Shown here piece after piece: positions 45,595 to 55,225 of a DNA stretch of 64,000 bases. Position 1 is the first letter of the stretch, and each line of letters starts with the position of its first letter. Made by a program: the position numbers and the translations under genes. Below the pieces are notes generated by a model. It was not told where the DNA came from, ran no database searches, and saw nothing but the letters and a program-made list of their open reading frames with translations. Origin of the DNA: Tolypeutes matacus (Eukaryota > Chordata > Mammalia > Cingulata > Chlamyphoridae); contig JAKSZT010054396.1 of the NCBI GenBank assembly GCA_026826555.1, positions 13,946,535 to 14,010,534 on the forward strand, written 5' to 3'.

Positions 45595-46680
45595 CCCCTA
45601 TCCCCAATCTGTGTCCACCACATAGCTAGAGTGAACTTTTAAAACACAAACCTGCTATGGATTTCTCCCTAGCCCTGCTTAAAACCCTTCAATAGGCTCC
45701 AACATCCTTAGGATAATGTTCCAAATCCTGAATATGGGCCTGCATGATCTCGCATCTGCCTGCCTTCCCAGCATCTTCTACCACTTATTCTTCCCCTGAG
45801 ATACAGCTATGCTGGCCTTCTTTTGGTGTTCTGAATGCTCCATGATCTCTCATGCCTTAGGGCCTTTGCATATATTGTTTCCCCTGCTTTGAAAGCTCTT
45901 CCTGCCATTTACCCTTGCCTAGTTAACTCCTACTCATTCTGCAGGTCACAGCTGCTTCTGACACCTGCTGGGCCTTACTTCACATCATTTTAGCTCCCCA
46001 TCTTACTCCAGCCCTGCAGTGGGGACCTGTTCCATGCAGTCTTTGAACAGCTTTGTGTAGGTGTAATCCAACAGGGTCACTTCCACATACCAGGGCTTCT
46101 CTGACACTGAAGTGAGAGACCCCCGAGAGAACCCACACACCAATGTCAAGTGCAGAGGAATTAACAGGGTGTGGCTATCCCTAGCCAGTGGGAACAACAG
46201 TGATGGATGCTTCCCCATTTCATCTCCTGGGCAGATGCTCCTGAGATGATCCTTAGGAGTCTCAGCAGAATCAACTGCCTGTAGTGCCTTCTTGTCTTGG
46301 CTCCCCTTCCTTCTCTGTTTCACTCCTCCTGCTGTCTATGATCATCTCCCAGATTCTTACCTGCATGGATGCCTTTGTCTCAGGCTCAGCTTTTGAGGGA
46401 CGCAGGCTAAGACACAGCCCAAACGTCACTTCCTCAGAGAGGCCTTTACCGAACCCCTAGATAAGTCAGGTTCCTATTATATGCTGTCAGTTATATGCAC
46501 CGCACTTTGTTTCTTAGACTATATTATAGTTAGTACTTATACACTTTTAAGTGCTTGTGTGCTTATTTGATTAGTATATCTCTCCTAGAAGACTGTAAGC
46601 TCCATGACTCTCAGGTCTCTTGATGTACCTCCTGTGCCTAGCACAGTGCTTGCACTTAACAGAGTTTTGTTGCAGGCAGG
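45595..46680 (+). repeat. L2 LINE 3' region, nearly continuous, split by an unclassified insert
   Basis: Sense L2 at 45595-45995: 'gcttaaaacccttcaatagg', 'cctgcatgatctcgcatctg' and 'ttagggcctttgcatatatt'. It resumes near 46415 ('cgtcacttcctcagagaggc') through 'actgtaagctccatgactct' to 'gcctagcacagtgcttgcac'. The intervening 46005-46405 does not look like L2. Confidence 0.85.
46005..46405. mobile_element. Unclassified insert within L2
   Basis: About 400 bp ('cacataccagggcttctctg', 'gagagaacccacacaccaat', 'ttgagggacgcaggctaaga') separates two L2 blocks that are adjacent in the L2 consensus. It may be an LTR or other retroelement. No inverted ends or TSD were resolved. Confidence 0.4.
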
Positions 46681-46827
46681 CAGACAGGAAGGAATTAGAA
46701 GGCTTTTGAAAGGACTAAGGGAGTCATTGTATATAGATTGGGGGCAGCCATATTAACACAAATGACCATGAATGGCTAAGAAGGATGTAATACAGAGAAG
46801 CACAATGGGTTTGGGGTGAGAGAGCAG

Positions 46828-46918
46828 TTTTTTTTTTTAAAAAAGAGGTACTCGGGACTGAACCCGGGACCCTGTACGTGGGAGGCAGGTGCTCAACCAC
46901 TAGGCTACATCTGCTCCC
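46828..46918 (-). mobile_element. DAS-type tRNA SINE, antisense
   Basis: T run, 'actgaacccgggaccctgta' and 'ctaggctacatctgctccc'. Flanks 'agagcagttttt' and 'agaacagattttt' are a plausible TSD. It has the same short head type as the copies at 42.6, 48.6 and 58.8 kb. Confidence 0.88.
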
Positions 46919-47319
46919 AAGAACAGATTTTTTTTTTACCATAACACAAAGTGCCCAAGGGTCTTCATGAAATGTTAAAATGGTATAGTTAGTATGTGTC
47001 CTACCTTATAAAGGAGTTTGTTTCCTGGCAGTTTAATACATGATACTCATCTGAAAATAGAAATGCATTTAAAAAGCATTTAGATCAAGCCAGGGATTGT
47101 TTGGCTCTTTCAGATGATTTAGAAAATGTTGGGTATGTCCTTGGTGTTGTCTGGGTGCCAGACCACAGGACAGCCCTTATGGCTGAAGGACAATTCATGG
47201 GCCCTCGTGGGGAGAGGTCTTTGGGATAGATTTCTCCCCCTTGCTTCTGTTTCAAATACACTGATGATCATCACATCACTCTCTTGCCAACAGGGCTTTT
47301 AGCAGGTAATCAGCTACTT
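46919..47319. other. Unique sequence, nothing recognised
   Basis: No feature supported. Confidence 0.35.
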
Positions 47320-47495
47320 TCACTTGCATGATCTTATGTGACTTTCCCAATCCCGATTATTATTATCATGTCCATTTTAAAGATGGGGTAACTGAGGCTT
47401 GGAGAAGTTAAGTAACTTGCCTTATGTCTCACAGATAGTAGGTTAAAGAAGGTGGGGTTTGAACCCAGGTTTTCTGACTCCATGTTTCATTTCCT
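47320..47495 (-). repeat. MIR SINE, antisense
   Basis: 'atgtccattttaaagatggg', 'actgaggcttggagaagtta' and 'gtttgaacccaggttttctg' follow the MIR complement. Confidence 0.87.
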
Positions 47496-47514
47496 TGGTG
47501 TCTTAGAGTGGGTA

Positions 47515-47990
47515 CCCTAGACAGAGAGCTTAAAACAGGGATCTTTGAGCAGATGATTCATTAAGAGATTTCCCTCGGGGGATGGGGATTGAGGGATGAA
47601 GTTTTGCATGATGTAGTCCTGCCTGATATTGAGGGGAGGTTCAGACTGGGAATTCCCTGGGGTCAGGAGCCGTGTGTCCCCCATCAGACTGTTGTCTCTG
47701 CAAGGTAAGGTTGTCTCCCCAGTGAGAATGGGGCCCAGCTGGTGTTGGTGGTGACTTCTTTGCCACTGTTCTTTCATCAGTGTGTGAAAAGCAGGGGTGT
47801 ACATTTCCAACGCCAACTCTTTTCTGGGTGAGGGAAGCTGTGAGCCATTTAATTGTTTCCAGAAGCAGCATTTCCTAGACTTTGGGTCTTTCTTTGGATC
47901 AGGAAGCTGGGGAAAAAAGAAGCCCGCCGTTTCCTTTGAAGACAGGGGGCCATGAATGGGCTCCGGCAGAAGCCAGCTCTGACGGGGCAC
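47515..47990. repeat. Possible ancient repeat, unclassified
   Basis: The start 'gtaccctagacagagagctt' and 'gcatgatgtagtcctgcctg' are reminiscent of the segments at 8.5 and 22.9 kb. Family and ends are unknown. A minus-strand frame of 180 codons crosses it but shows no domain. Confidence 0.25.
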
Positions 47991-48269
47991 AGGCCAGGGG
48001 CAGGGGTTTCTGCACCAGCAAGAAGGCACAGGGGTATAGCTCGGCACTTTCCTTCTCACAGGGGAGGGAGATTCGGATCGGGCTTACCTGGTGGAGTGGA
48101 AAATGGCTTTCTTAAGAGGAGCGCTGCTGTCACAGGAGTGGAGGGGGTCTGGGGTTGCCCACTGAGAGAGCTGGAAATGTTTGCATGAGTGAGCCTGGCG
48201 GGGCTGGGGTGTGCTCTTACCACTTGCTCCCCGTTCCTCTCCTGCAGCCTCAGGGCTCTGCTTTATACT
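47991..48269. other. Unique sequence, nothing recognised
   Basis: No feature supported. Confidence 0.35.
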
Positions 48270-48440
48270 TCATCAAACTCCTTGCACACTTGTCATCCTT
48301 GGAGGTCAGTGGACAGGAGGTATCAGTCCATTTCACAGATGAGGAGACTGGGGTTAAGTAACTTGTCCTGTGGTATATACAGCTTGGAAGTGACAGAGCT
48401 AGGATTAGAACAGAGGTCTTCCTGAACCAAAGATTTCTGG
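48270..48440 (-). repeat. MIR SINE, antisense
   Basis: 'agtccatttcacagatgagg', 'gggttaagtaacttgtcctg' and 'tgacagagctaggattagaa' follow the MIR complement. Confidence 0.87.
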
Positions 48441-48564
48441 GAATCGATGGTGTGAGCATCACTGGTGGTGCTGAACTGGATTGATGGCTCAGTCTGAGGC
48501 CACTTCAACCCTGGGGACTCTCGCTGGTCATCTCACCCTCCTCACTCTGATGCCTCACGCCATC

Positions 48565-48565
<1 letters not shown>

Positions 48566-48601
<36 letters not shown>
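48566..48601. repeat. (TG)18 microsatellite
   Basis: Thirty-six bases of perfect TG. It abuts the 3' (tail) side of the antisense SINE at 48602 and so probably grew from the SINE tail. Confidence 0.97.
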
Positions 48602-48605
<4 letters not shown>

Positions 48606-48678
48606 TCTGGGGCAGGGGATTGAACCAACCTTGTATGTGGGAAGCCAGCGTTCAACCACTGAGCTACACCAGCTCCCA
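48602..48678 (-). mobile_element. DAS-type tRNA SINE, antisense, with TG tail
   Basis: 'ggggattgaaccaaccttgt' (B-box complement) and 'caaccactgagctacaccag'. Flanks 'cgccatcttg' (48558-48567) and 'ccccatcttg' (48684-48693) are the likely TSD and place the TG tract inside the insertion. Confidence 0.85.
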
Positions 48679-48716
48679 GTTCACCCCATCTTGCCTTTTT
48701 TTCCCCCTCTCAAGAG

Positions 48717-48884
48717 CAAAGCACTCTCCATTGTGCCCTCTCTGTGACACCCTTTCCATGATACCCTCTCTGTGGCATCCTCTCTGTGATGCCTTCTTTG
48801 TGGTACTGTCTCCTTGGCACCCTCTCCGTGGACCCTTCACCATGGTGCCCTCTCCATGGCACTCTCCCTGTGGTGTCTTCTCTG
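48717..48884. repeat. 14-bp minisatellite, 11-12 units
   Basis: Units of exactly 14 bp without indels: consensus TGGYRCCCTCTCYR, for example 'tggtgccctctcca' at 48843 and 'tggcaccctctccg' at 48815. The period is not a multiple of three, so the array reads open over a 42-bp super-period in several frames. This explains the overlapping frames at 48569-48976, 48786-49001 and 48814-49068. Confidence 0.93.
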
Positions 48885-49449
48885 GTTGGCCAGGCTTCAG
48901 AGACCCCAGGCTATCAGGATATCTTCAAGTGGTATATCAAAGGTTTTTCTTCCCCCAGAGACAGGTCCCTCCCTAAGAGGAGTTCTGGTGCCAGCTGTTA
49001 AGATAATGGATTTTTCCACTCAACTCTGTGATGCAAAGCATCAATTGAAACCCTTTGTAAGAGCTTAGTGTCAGAAGGGACCTTAAAAGTCAACTGAATC
49101 CTTTGTACTTTGGCCTTGAGAGTGTGTCCATGTCTACAATAAATTAAATGACCAACCGTTCTGAAGAGCAGGCCTTCCTCCAGCCTGGGCTCAGAAATAA
49201 CTCTGGTCCTGCTCGAGGACAGTACAGCAAAATGGTTTTTTTGGTGGTGGTGCTGATGGTGGGGAAATACAGTTAAAACTGAAATTGTCTTGGTCTTCCT
49301 GCAGAGGCAGCCCTCCATCATATCCCTGGCCTGCTTTGGGGGATGGAAACTGTGTGTTCCACCTCTCCCTGGAAGTCCAGCCAGGCTATCCTCGCTCCCC
49401 ACAGCAGGCCCGCTCCAGCTACAGTTTTAAATCTCCCCTGTGAATACCT
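48885..49449. other. Unique sequence, nothing recognised
   Basis: A MIR-like scrap lies near 49070-49110. Otherwise nothing was identified. Confidence 0.4.
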
Positions 49450-49625
49450 GTGAAGCCTGATGTTAGGATGGAATACAATTGCAGCAGGAGGGACAATAAA
49501 TAAGCCAATTAATTTTATCTCACCTGCTTGGAGTTGGGGTCTGTCTTGTATTGAAACAAGCAAATTTATGCAAATGACATGCAAATTAGACCCTTCTTGG
49601 ATTAATAGAAAGGAAATTGAAGGTC
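49450..49625. promoter_or_regulatory. Candidate enhancer with paired octamers
   Basis: Repeat-free AT-rich island. Two perfect ATGCAAAT octamers lie at 49568-49575 and 49579-49586, 11 bp apart (one helical turn). It also has 'gccaattaattttatctcac' (homeodomain/GATA-like) with an E-box CACCTG at 49521-49526, and 'ggattaatag'. This density is typical of POU/homeodomain-bound distal enhancers. Function is inferred. Confidence 0.45.
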
Positions 49626-49869
49626 TGGGTAGTGCTCAGGCCTGGGCACCGCTGGTGTATTGTGAGTGTCAGTGTGGGGTGGGTGAATGCAGGCCACTCC
49701 AGCGGCGGTATGTATGTCCTGAGTCCTGGAGTGGGGTGGGGACTCTCAGACCATCTGGGGTGTTCCTATGGCAGTCTCAGGTGGGTCAAGATCATTGACA
49801 GGCCTGGCATTTTGAGGGGTGCTATCTCATTGTCACCCACAACCTCTGTGTCCCTGCTCCTTGACTCTT

Positions 49870-49884
49870 TTTTTTTTTTTCCTG

Positions 49885-49917
<33 letters not shown>
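49870..49917 (-). mobile_element. Bare poly(A) retro-insertion (antisense) with perfect 15-bp TSD
   Basis: The insert is 48 bp of T with 'cctg' and 'aatttatttatt' interruptions, that is, an A-rich tail on the minus strand and nothing else. The flanks 'tgctccttgactctt' at 49855-49869 and 49918-49932 are identical. Confidence 0.88.
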
Positions 49918-49918
<1 letters not shown>

Positions 49919-49932
49919 GCTCCTTGACTCTT

Positions 49933-50184
49933 CTACCTACCAGAGACCTTGCTCGGTTTGGTTTCAAACATGCCCGGGGAGGCCTTCTGGAAGGCCCCAA
50001 TCCTCTCCTGTCTCCTTCCTCAGCCAAAAATTACTCTTGTCCCCCTAGAAGGACATTTTACATCGTCCCTTGGACCTGCCTTCTAGAGCCCTTTAGAAAA
50101 GCTGCACTTAAAGTCAGCCCTACATCCTTTCACCTGCAGCATAAGCTATATCTTTGTGTTATATCCTAAAGGGAGACAGACCAG
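49933..50184. other. Unique sequence, nothing recognised
   Basis: No feature supported. Confidence 0.35.
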
Positions 50185-50352
50185 CATGGAGGGCATTGAC
50201 CGTGGCTGCACATTGGAGTCACCCCAAGAGCCTTAACCATACTGATGTCCAGGCCCCACCTCCCAGAGAGTCTGATTTGATTGGTCTGGGGGCTCCCATG
50301 GGTTCTGGGGGTTTTCCATGTACTCTGATATGTAGCCAGGTTGAAAACCGCC
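50185..50352 (+). mobile_element. MER5A-like hAT-Charlie element
   Basis: 'ggctgcacattggagtcacc', 'atgtccaggccccacctccc' and 'gagagtctgatttgattggt', ending 'ccaggttgaaaaccg', are in MER5A order. Confidence 0.82.
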
Positions 50353-50424
50353 TTCATATGATAACTTTAGAGTGGAGATTTAATGCCCCTCGCCTTCACC
50401 AGGTGCTCCTTGGGGCTCTGATAA

Positions 50425-50635
50425 GTACCCCATTCACTGAGCACCTACTAAGTGTCTCATCTGCAGCCCTCCTAACAGCCCTGCAGGTAAGTATCATCAT
50501 GTCCATCTTTCCCATGGGGAAACTGAGGCTCAGAGAGGTGAGGTTTCTTTCCCAAGACCACTCAGCCAGGACGCAGCAGAAGCAAGATTAGAACCTGGGT
50601 CTTTCTGACTCTAGAGGCCAGGGGCTCCTGCTGTC
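50425..50635 (-). repeat. MIR SINE, antisense
   Basis: 'cactgagcacctactaagtg', 'ggaaactgaggctcagagag' and 'gattagaacctgggtctttc' follow the MIR complement. Confidence 0.9.
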
Positions 50636-50734
50636 CCCTCCCATTGCCCCTCTTGGAGGTTGGTCCAGCAGAGCAGGGACCGGGAAAGGGCCTTGGGCGG
50701 TCTATGTGGTCTATGCCGCCGGAGCTCAGGGCTC

Positions 50735-50885
50735 CAGGCCGGGGATTACTGCTTATTAGCTTTGTGACCTTGACCTCAACCTTTCTGAGCCTCAGAAGCT
50801 CCACTCGCACAATTGGAATAACAGCACAGGCCCTCGGGGTGGTTGTGAGGATTAAATAAAAATGAAAAGGGCTTTGCACACCATG
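50735..50885 (+). repeat. MIR SINE
   Basis: 'attagctttgtgaccttgac', 'tttctgagcctcagaagctc' and 'gttgtgaggattaaataaaa' are in sense MIR order. Confidence 0.85.
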
Positions 50886-51214
50886 AAGTGCAATTCACAT
50901 ATTAATTGTGTTTTATTATACTTCCCTTCCTCGCTGTCATTTGTGCCACTGCCCCCCACCCAGCCCCAGCTCCCACCCAACACACAGGTGTTTTGAAACT
51001 TTGGTTCTCTTGGTCTCCCTTCTCTAGTGCCCCAGGATTCTGCTTAATTCTCCCTGGTGGGCAGAAGACAAGCGACTGTCTCCCAGGGAGAATGAGGGAG
51101 GGAAATAGGTTAAATTATTTAAAGAAACTTGTAATTTTAAAATAATTATCATATGCATTTGTGTACTTTACTTATTTTCTCTCCCCATTCCTCCTCCCCC
51201 ACCACTTTGCTTGT
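50886..51214. other. Unique sequence, nothing recognised
   Basis: No feature supported. Confidence 0.35.
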
Positions 51215-51222
51215 CTTATTGT

Positions 51223-51229
<7 letters not shown>

Positions 51230-51257
<28 letters not shown>

Positions 51258-51435
51258 TATTTTTTAAAGATTTTATTTATTTATTCATTTATCCCCCCCT
51301 TGCTGCTTGTGCTCGCTGGTTCAGCTAACCACGCCGTGCGGGCGGGTTTGCCTTCACCAGGAGGCCCCGGGAACCGAACCCGGGGCCTCCCATATGGTAA
51401 ACGGGAGCCCTACTGATTGAGCCACAGCCGCTTCC
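51230..51435 (-). mobile_element. DAS-type tRNA-Ala SINE with (TTTA)n tail and TSD
   Basis: (TTTA)n to about 51260, then 'cccttgctgcttgtgctcgc', 'ggaaccgaacccggggcctc' and 'gattgagccacagccgcttc'. TSD 'cttattgtttattta' lies at 51215-51229 and 51436-51450. Nearly identical to the copy at 7.45 kb. Confidence 0.95.
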
Positions 51436-51450
51436 CTTATTGTTTATTTA

Positions 51451-51749
51451 AAAGTTATTTTTTTTTCCTGGATGACCAATTTGCTCTGAGTGGCGGCTAA
51501 GCCAGCTAGATTCAGAATAATCACAGATTGTAAGGTGAAGGCAGGAGGCAAAATCTGCTGACTTGGAGACATCTGAAAGGCAAACTTTGCCTGGTCCGGC
51601 AACCCCCCCTGGGAAAGGAAGATAAAAAACACACATGCAGCTAACTTGATTTTATGCCAGGCTGTCCATGTGGTGAGCAGTGCTCGGTGCTGGGTGGTGG
51701 CTGGGATCAAACCCAGGTGCGTATGTGTTCTCACTAGGTGAAAAGGGAC
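51451..51749. other. Unique sequence, nothing recognised
   Basis: No feature supported. Confidence 0.35.
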
Positions 51750-51960
51750 AGGTAGGTGGTGGAGCGTAAGGCCTGGAGTCTGGGCACTAGACTCTCGCCC
51801 ACTGCTTGGGAGTACAGGACTGCGGGCAACTGGGACCTCCCTCCCAGCCTTGGTTTCCCCATAATAACAAAAGCTGCCTCTAGGGGGTGAGGCTTCAATG
51901 AGCACATGTGCCTAGAGGGTCTAGCAGGGTCTGATGGGTAGTAAATGCTCATGGGCTGTG
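51750..51960 (+). repeat. MIR SINE
   Basis: 'taaggcctggagtctgggca', 'tccctcccagccttggtttc' and 'gggtagtaaatgctcatggg' are in sense MIR order. Confidence 0.75.
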
Positions 51961-52008
51961 GGGTCCATGACCTGCGAGCAGAGGGCCTTAGAGAGCTGGT
52001 AACCTGGT

Positions 52009-52075
52009 CTCTCTCTCTCTCTTCTTTCTCTTTTTAACTCTCTTTTGTTCTCTCTTTCTTTCTTCCTCCTTTCAA
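52009..52075. repeat. CT-rich polypyrimidine tract
   Basis: (TC)n passing into TTCTTTCTC-type sequence. Confidence 0.8.
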
Positions 52076-52084
52076 TCATAAGTG

Positions 52085-52665
52085 CTCGTGGATTTTTTTT
52101 CAATGTTCTTAGAAATTATATCAGACTTACAATACAGTTGCAAAAATAGCACCAAATATTCATTTATACCCTTCACCCAGATAAAGCAAAATGATAACAT
52201 ATTACCACATTTGTACACTCTTTCTCTCTCCAAACACTCACTCACTCTCTCACACACACACACATACACACAAACACACCAACTCCAGTGGTTCTTAAAA
52301 GGTAGTAATTTTGCTGCCCTCGCTCCCCCAGGCACACTTGGCAATGCCTAGAGACATTTTTGGTTGCCACAGCTGGGGAGGGGTACTACTGGCATCCAGT
52401 AGGTAGAGGCCAGGGTTGCTGCTAAACATCCTATGATGCACAGGATTGCCATGGCAACAAAGAATTATCTGACCCAAAATGTGAATAACGCCGAGGTTGA
52501 AAACCCTCCCCTACACTTATGTATGTATGTAGATGTGTGTATTTTTTTCTAAATTATTTGATAGTTGCAGACATGATGACCTTTACTCCCAAGTACTTCA
52601 GTGTGTATTTCCTGAAAATAAGGGCATTCTCTTATATAATCATAGTTTGGTTAACAAACACTGGT
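52085..52665 (-). mobile_element. Old L1M 3' end, antisense, split by MER20
   Basis: 'cttacaatacagttgcaaaa', 'atacccttcacccagataaa' and a CA-rich segment (52240-52280) precede MER20. After it, 'gttgcagacatgatgacctt' and 'tacttcagtgtgtatttcct' continue the same L1M 3' UTR. Confidence 0.78.
52286..52508 (+). mobile_element. MER20-like hAT-Charlie element, full length
   Basis: Starts 'cagtggttcttaaaaggtag'. It includes 'ggcaatgcctagagacattt', 'ggaggggtactactggcatc' and 'ctaaacatcctatgatgcac', and ends 'gaggttgaaaaccct'. Order and length (about 223 bp) match MER20. The 8-bp flanks 'accaactc'/'ccctacac' agree at only 5 positions. Confidence 0.93.
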
Positions 52666-52744
52666 ACAGGGAAGACTTCTGTTTGTTGCTGGCTGGGCAT
52701 CCTTGGGAAGCACGTGGGACTTGGTGTAAAGGATCTTAGAATCA

Positions 52745-52925
52745 AACATGGAAGCAGACAGAAGCTTGGGCTCTAGTTTGGTGGGATCAAGCCCCATGAC
52801 CCTGAGCCTTCTTGTCATTTTCCTCCCTGTAAAGTGGGGCTGATACTGTTCGGCTGCCTCTGTCCAAGGGTTGTGGTGAAGGTGAAATGAAGTAATAGGT
52901 AAGAGGTAATAGAGTAATAGGTACA
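52745..52925 (+). repeat. MIR SINE
   Basis: 'aagcttgggctctagtttgg', 'tgaccctgagccttcttgtc' and 'tccctgtaaagtggggctga' are in sense MIR order. Confidence 0.8.
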
Positions 52926-53369
52926 ATGTCACCAGCTTGGCTCTGAGCCTTCCTGCAGGAATTGGGGGTTGAAGGTGTAAGGAGCAGCTTCCCTCCCGGC
53001 TGGCCCCTGGCTGTGAACGCCAGCTGGGGCAGTATAGGGGTTGTCCACAGGACTTCCACCCTCGGCGTGGGCTTGGGTATGGCCACTGAACCACGGAGGG
53101 GGAGAAGGTGGGCGTGTGCCAGCAGGCATCCAGCCAAGGTCGCGTCTGTGGATGGACGTAACGTTGGCCTGGGAGGGTCCGCTCATCCTGCCCTTTCTCA
53201 GAGGAGCTGCAGTGCCTAGGCCGCTGAAGACAGAGGAGTGCTTGGCCAGACGTTCCTAGATGCTACTTTCTCCTGAGAACACACCTCCTTTTTTACTGAA
53301 AAGTCCTTTGTAACCTCCATGTTGGAATTGTCCCAAAACAATATGTTTTAGGATTTGGAACTGGAAAGA
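52926..53369. other. Unique sequence, nothing recognised
   Basis: GC-moderate. Overlapping frames on both strands (up to 147 codons) lack domains. Confidence 0.4.
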
Positions 53370-53530
53370 AGAAACAAACATTTATTAAGTGCTTTCTATG
53401 TACTGTTACTTTCTTATATTTCATCGTATTTCATTCTCCTTCTTAGAAAGCAAAACTGAGGTTCAGTGACTTTTCCAAGGTTACACAGCTGGTGGGTAGC
53501 AGATTAAAATGTAGATGGGATTTATGTCAA
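53370..53530 (-). repeat. MIR SINE, antisense
   Basis: 'acatttattaagtgctttct', 'gcaaaactgaggttcagtga' and 'aaggttacacagctggtggg' follow the MIR complement. Confidence 0.87.
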
Positions 53531-53544
53531 AGGTGGTGCCGCCT

Positions 53545-53725
53545 CTGGTTTAAGCCCTGGCTCAGCCATCACTACATCTGTGATCTTGGGCAAGTTTCTT
53601 AAGCTCCCTGAGCCCCAGTTTCCTCTTCCGTAGTACGGTAGTAGGGTGATAATCATGCGTGTCCTAGCTGCCTCCTAGGACAGAGGGCAAGTGCTTTCTA
53701 AACTGTCCAGATGTTAGGATTTTAT
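53545..53725 (+). repeat. MIR SINE
   Basis: 'agccctggctcagccatcac', 'gatcttgggcaagtttctta' and 'ctgagccccagtttcctctt' are in sense MIR order. It forms an inverted pair with the preceding MIR. Confidence 0.88.
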
Positions 53726-54833
53726 TATTAGCCTAAGTGGAATTCCCCTGCGGGTTTAATTCCCCATCCACCGGGTGAGAGGGTAGAGGCACAGCAAGGG
53801 TGATTGGCTTATTGGGTTAGGGCCATTCAGTGACAGACACAGGCTGGTCCTCTTGTGTTGGAGACAGAGTGCACCTGTAATATAGATACATGTGAGGCTG
53901 TCAGTGCCAAAGTCTTGCAGCTTTTCTTGAGATAATCTCCCACTGTGTGTAGCTACCTGGCCTGTTTCTGAAAGTTGCCTTCAGTGACCTTTCAGCCCCC
54001 AGAGAATGGTGCCAGCCCCTTCACCATGGAGGCCAGTTCTGATGACTCATGGCAGAGGAGGGATGCCTGCAGCACCCCTGCCATCTGGAGAGGGAGGGCT
54101 CCCTGGCAGTCCAGGGCTAGAGCAGATGGAGGCTGCCACTGGCTGCCCAGGTGTGGCTGCTCCCCCTCTGTGCCTTGCCCCAACCACAGGGGCAGCTCAT
54201 AGGAATCACACTAGATGGAAAAGCCTGAAAATTAAGCTCTCTTGTCAGAGAGCACCCTCTGAGCCTGGGTCTGGGAGCCACGCAAATCCCATTCATTTCT
54301 ATGTCCTCCTCCTGTTGGGCAAGCTGGACCCATTTCCCCCAGGTAGCTGCTGAGGTGGACAGGCATCTGGGTGAAATTTTGTGGGAAATGACCAGGGGTG
54401 CTGATGGGGGTTGCTATAGCAAAGAGAAGAACAGGAAGGAAAGCAGCTGTGGGGTCCGCTGGGAGCTCTGCCCAGGCCCTCTGGAACTTTTGTTGCCTGG
54501 CTGTTTATTCGGCCCTTTGAGCCCCTGTCTGGCCTTTCTTCTTTAATTCCCAGGACTTTCTGGTGCCCTGAGCATCTGCCAGGACTGAGGCCCCCTGCCT
54601 GCTCTGCTTCCGATGCCCTGGCCCACCTGGTGCCGGCTGCTGACCAGACATCTGACCCATGCACCCTGCCCTGTGCTCCCTGCAAGGCACCCATTTTCTC
54701 TCATCCCTGCAAGGCACCCATCTCTCATCATCTCATGCTGCCTGACCCCCTCTCCCACCCCCACCCCCCCTTTGGGGTAGTTCTCACCCGCGTCTCCTGA
54801 GACTTTGACCTGAGCTGGGGAGCAAGTCTCAAG
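53726..54833. other. Unique sequence with a small tandem duplication
   Basis: A duplication of about 25 bp, 'ccctgcaaggcacccat' plus 'ctctcat', lies at 54678-54728. Frames up to 131 codons lack domains. Confidence 0.45.
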
Positions 54834-54842
54834 ACTTGGCTG

Positions 54843-54942
54843 GGGGACGGATTTGGCTCAAATGGTTGGGCGTCCGTCTCCCATATGGAGGGACCTGGGT
54901 TCAATCCCCAGGACCTCCCGGTAAAAAAAAAAAAAACAAAAA
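54843..54942 (+). mobile_element. DAS-type tRNA SINE monomer with TSD
   Basis: 'tttggctcaaatggttgggc' (A box), 'gacctgggttcaatccccag' (B box) and an A14CA6-type tail. TSD 'acttggctg' lies at 54834-54842 and 54943-54951. It is the monomeric counterpart of the dimers at 28.5 and 36.4 kb. Confidence 0.93.
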
Positions 54943-54951
54943 ACTTGGCTG

Positions 54952-55225
54952 ACCAACTCTCCTTGGTCCAGTGTGTACCTCACCTGAGATTTGTGTTTAA
55001 ATCCAAATTGTTCTCCGAAAGTTATCTTCCTACTCTTATGGCATGCCAGAGTTTGGGATACAAGCCCAGAAAGGAAATGATTATATCCAAACACAGCAGT
55101 GTTGAAATTGTGGAAAGAGAAAAAGCCCACAAAAGCAAATGTGCGGTTTGCTTTATGCAAAGTGTGCTTGGAAAGGACGTTATGGATCAGGTTAGATATG
55201 AGGGGGAACTTCCAGACTAGCTCAC
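54952..55225. other. Unique sequence, nothing recognised
   Basis: No feature supported. Confidence 0.35.

Noticed and set aside
48717..48884. Regular repeats as a possible CRISPR-like array
   Set aside because: The units are contiguous 14-mers without spacers, in a mammalian genome.
48569..49068. Overlapping plus-strand frames starting with a Cys-Val repeat
   Set aside because: Generated by (TG)18 and the 14-bp minisatellite, which read open in several frames.
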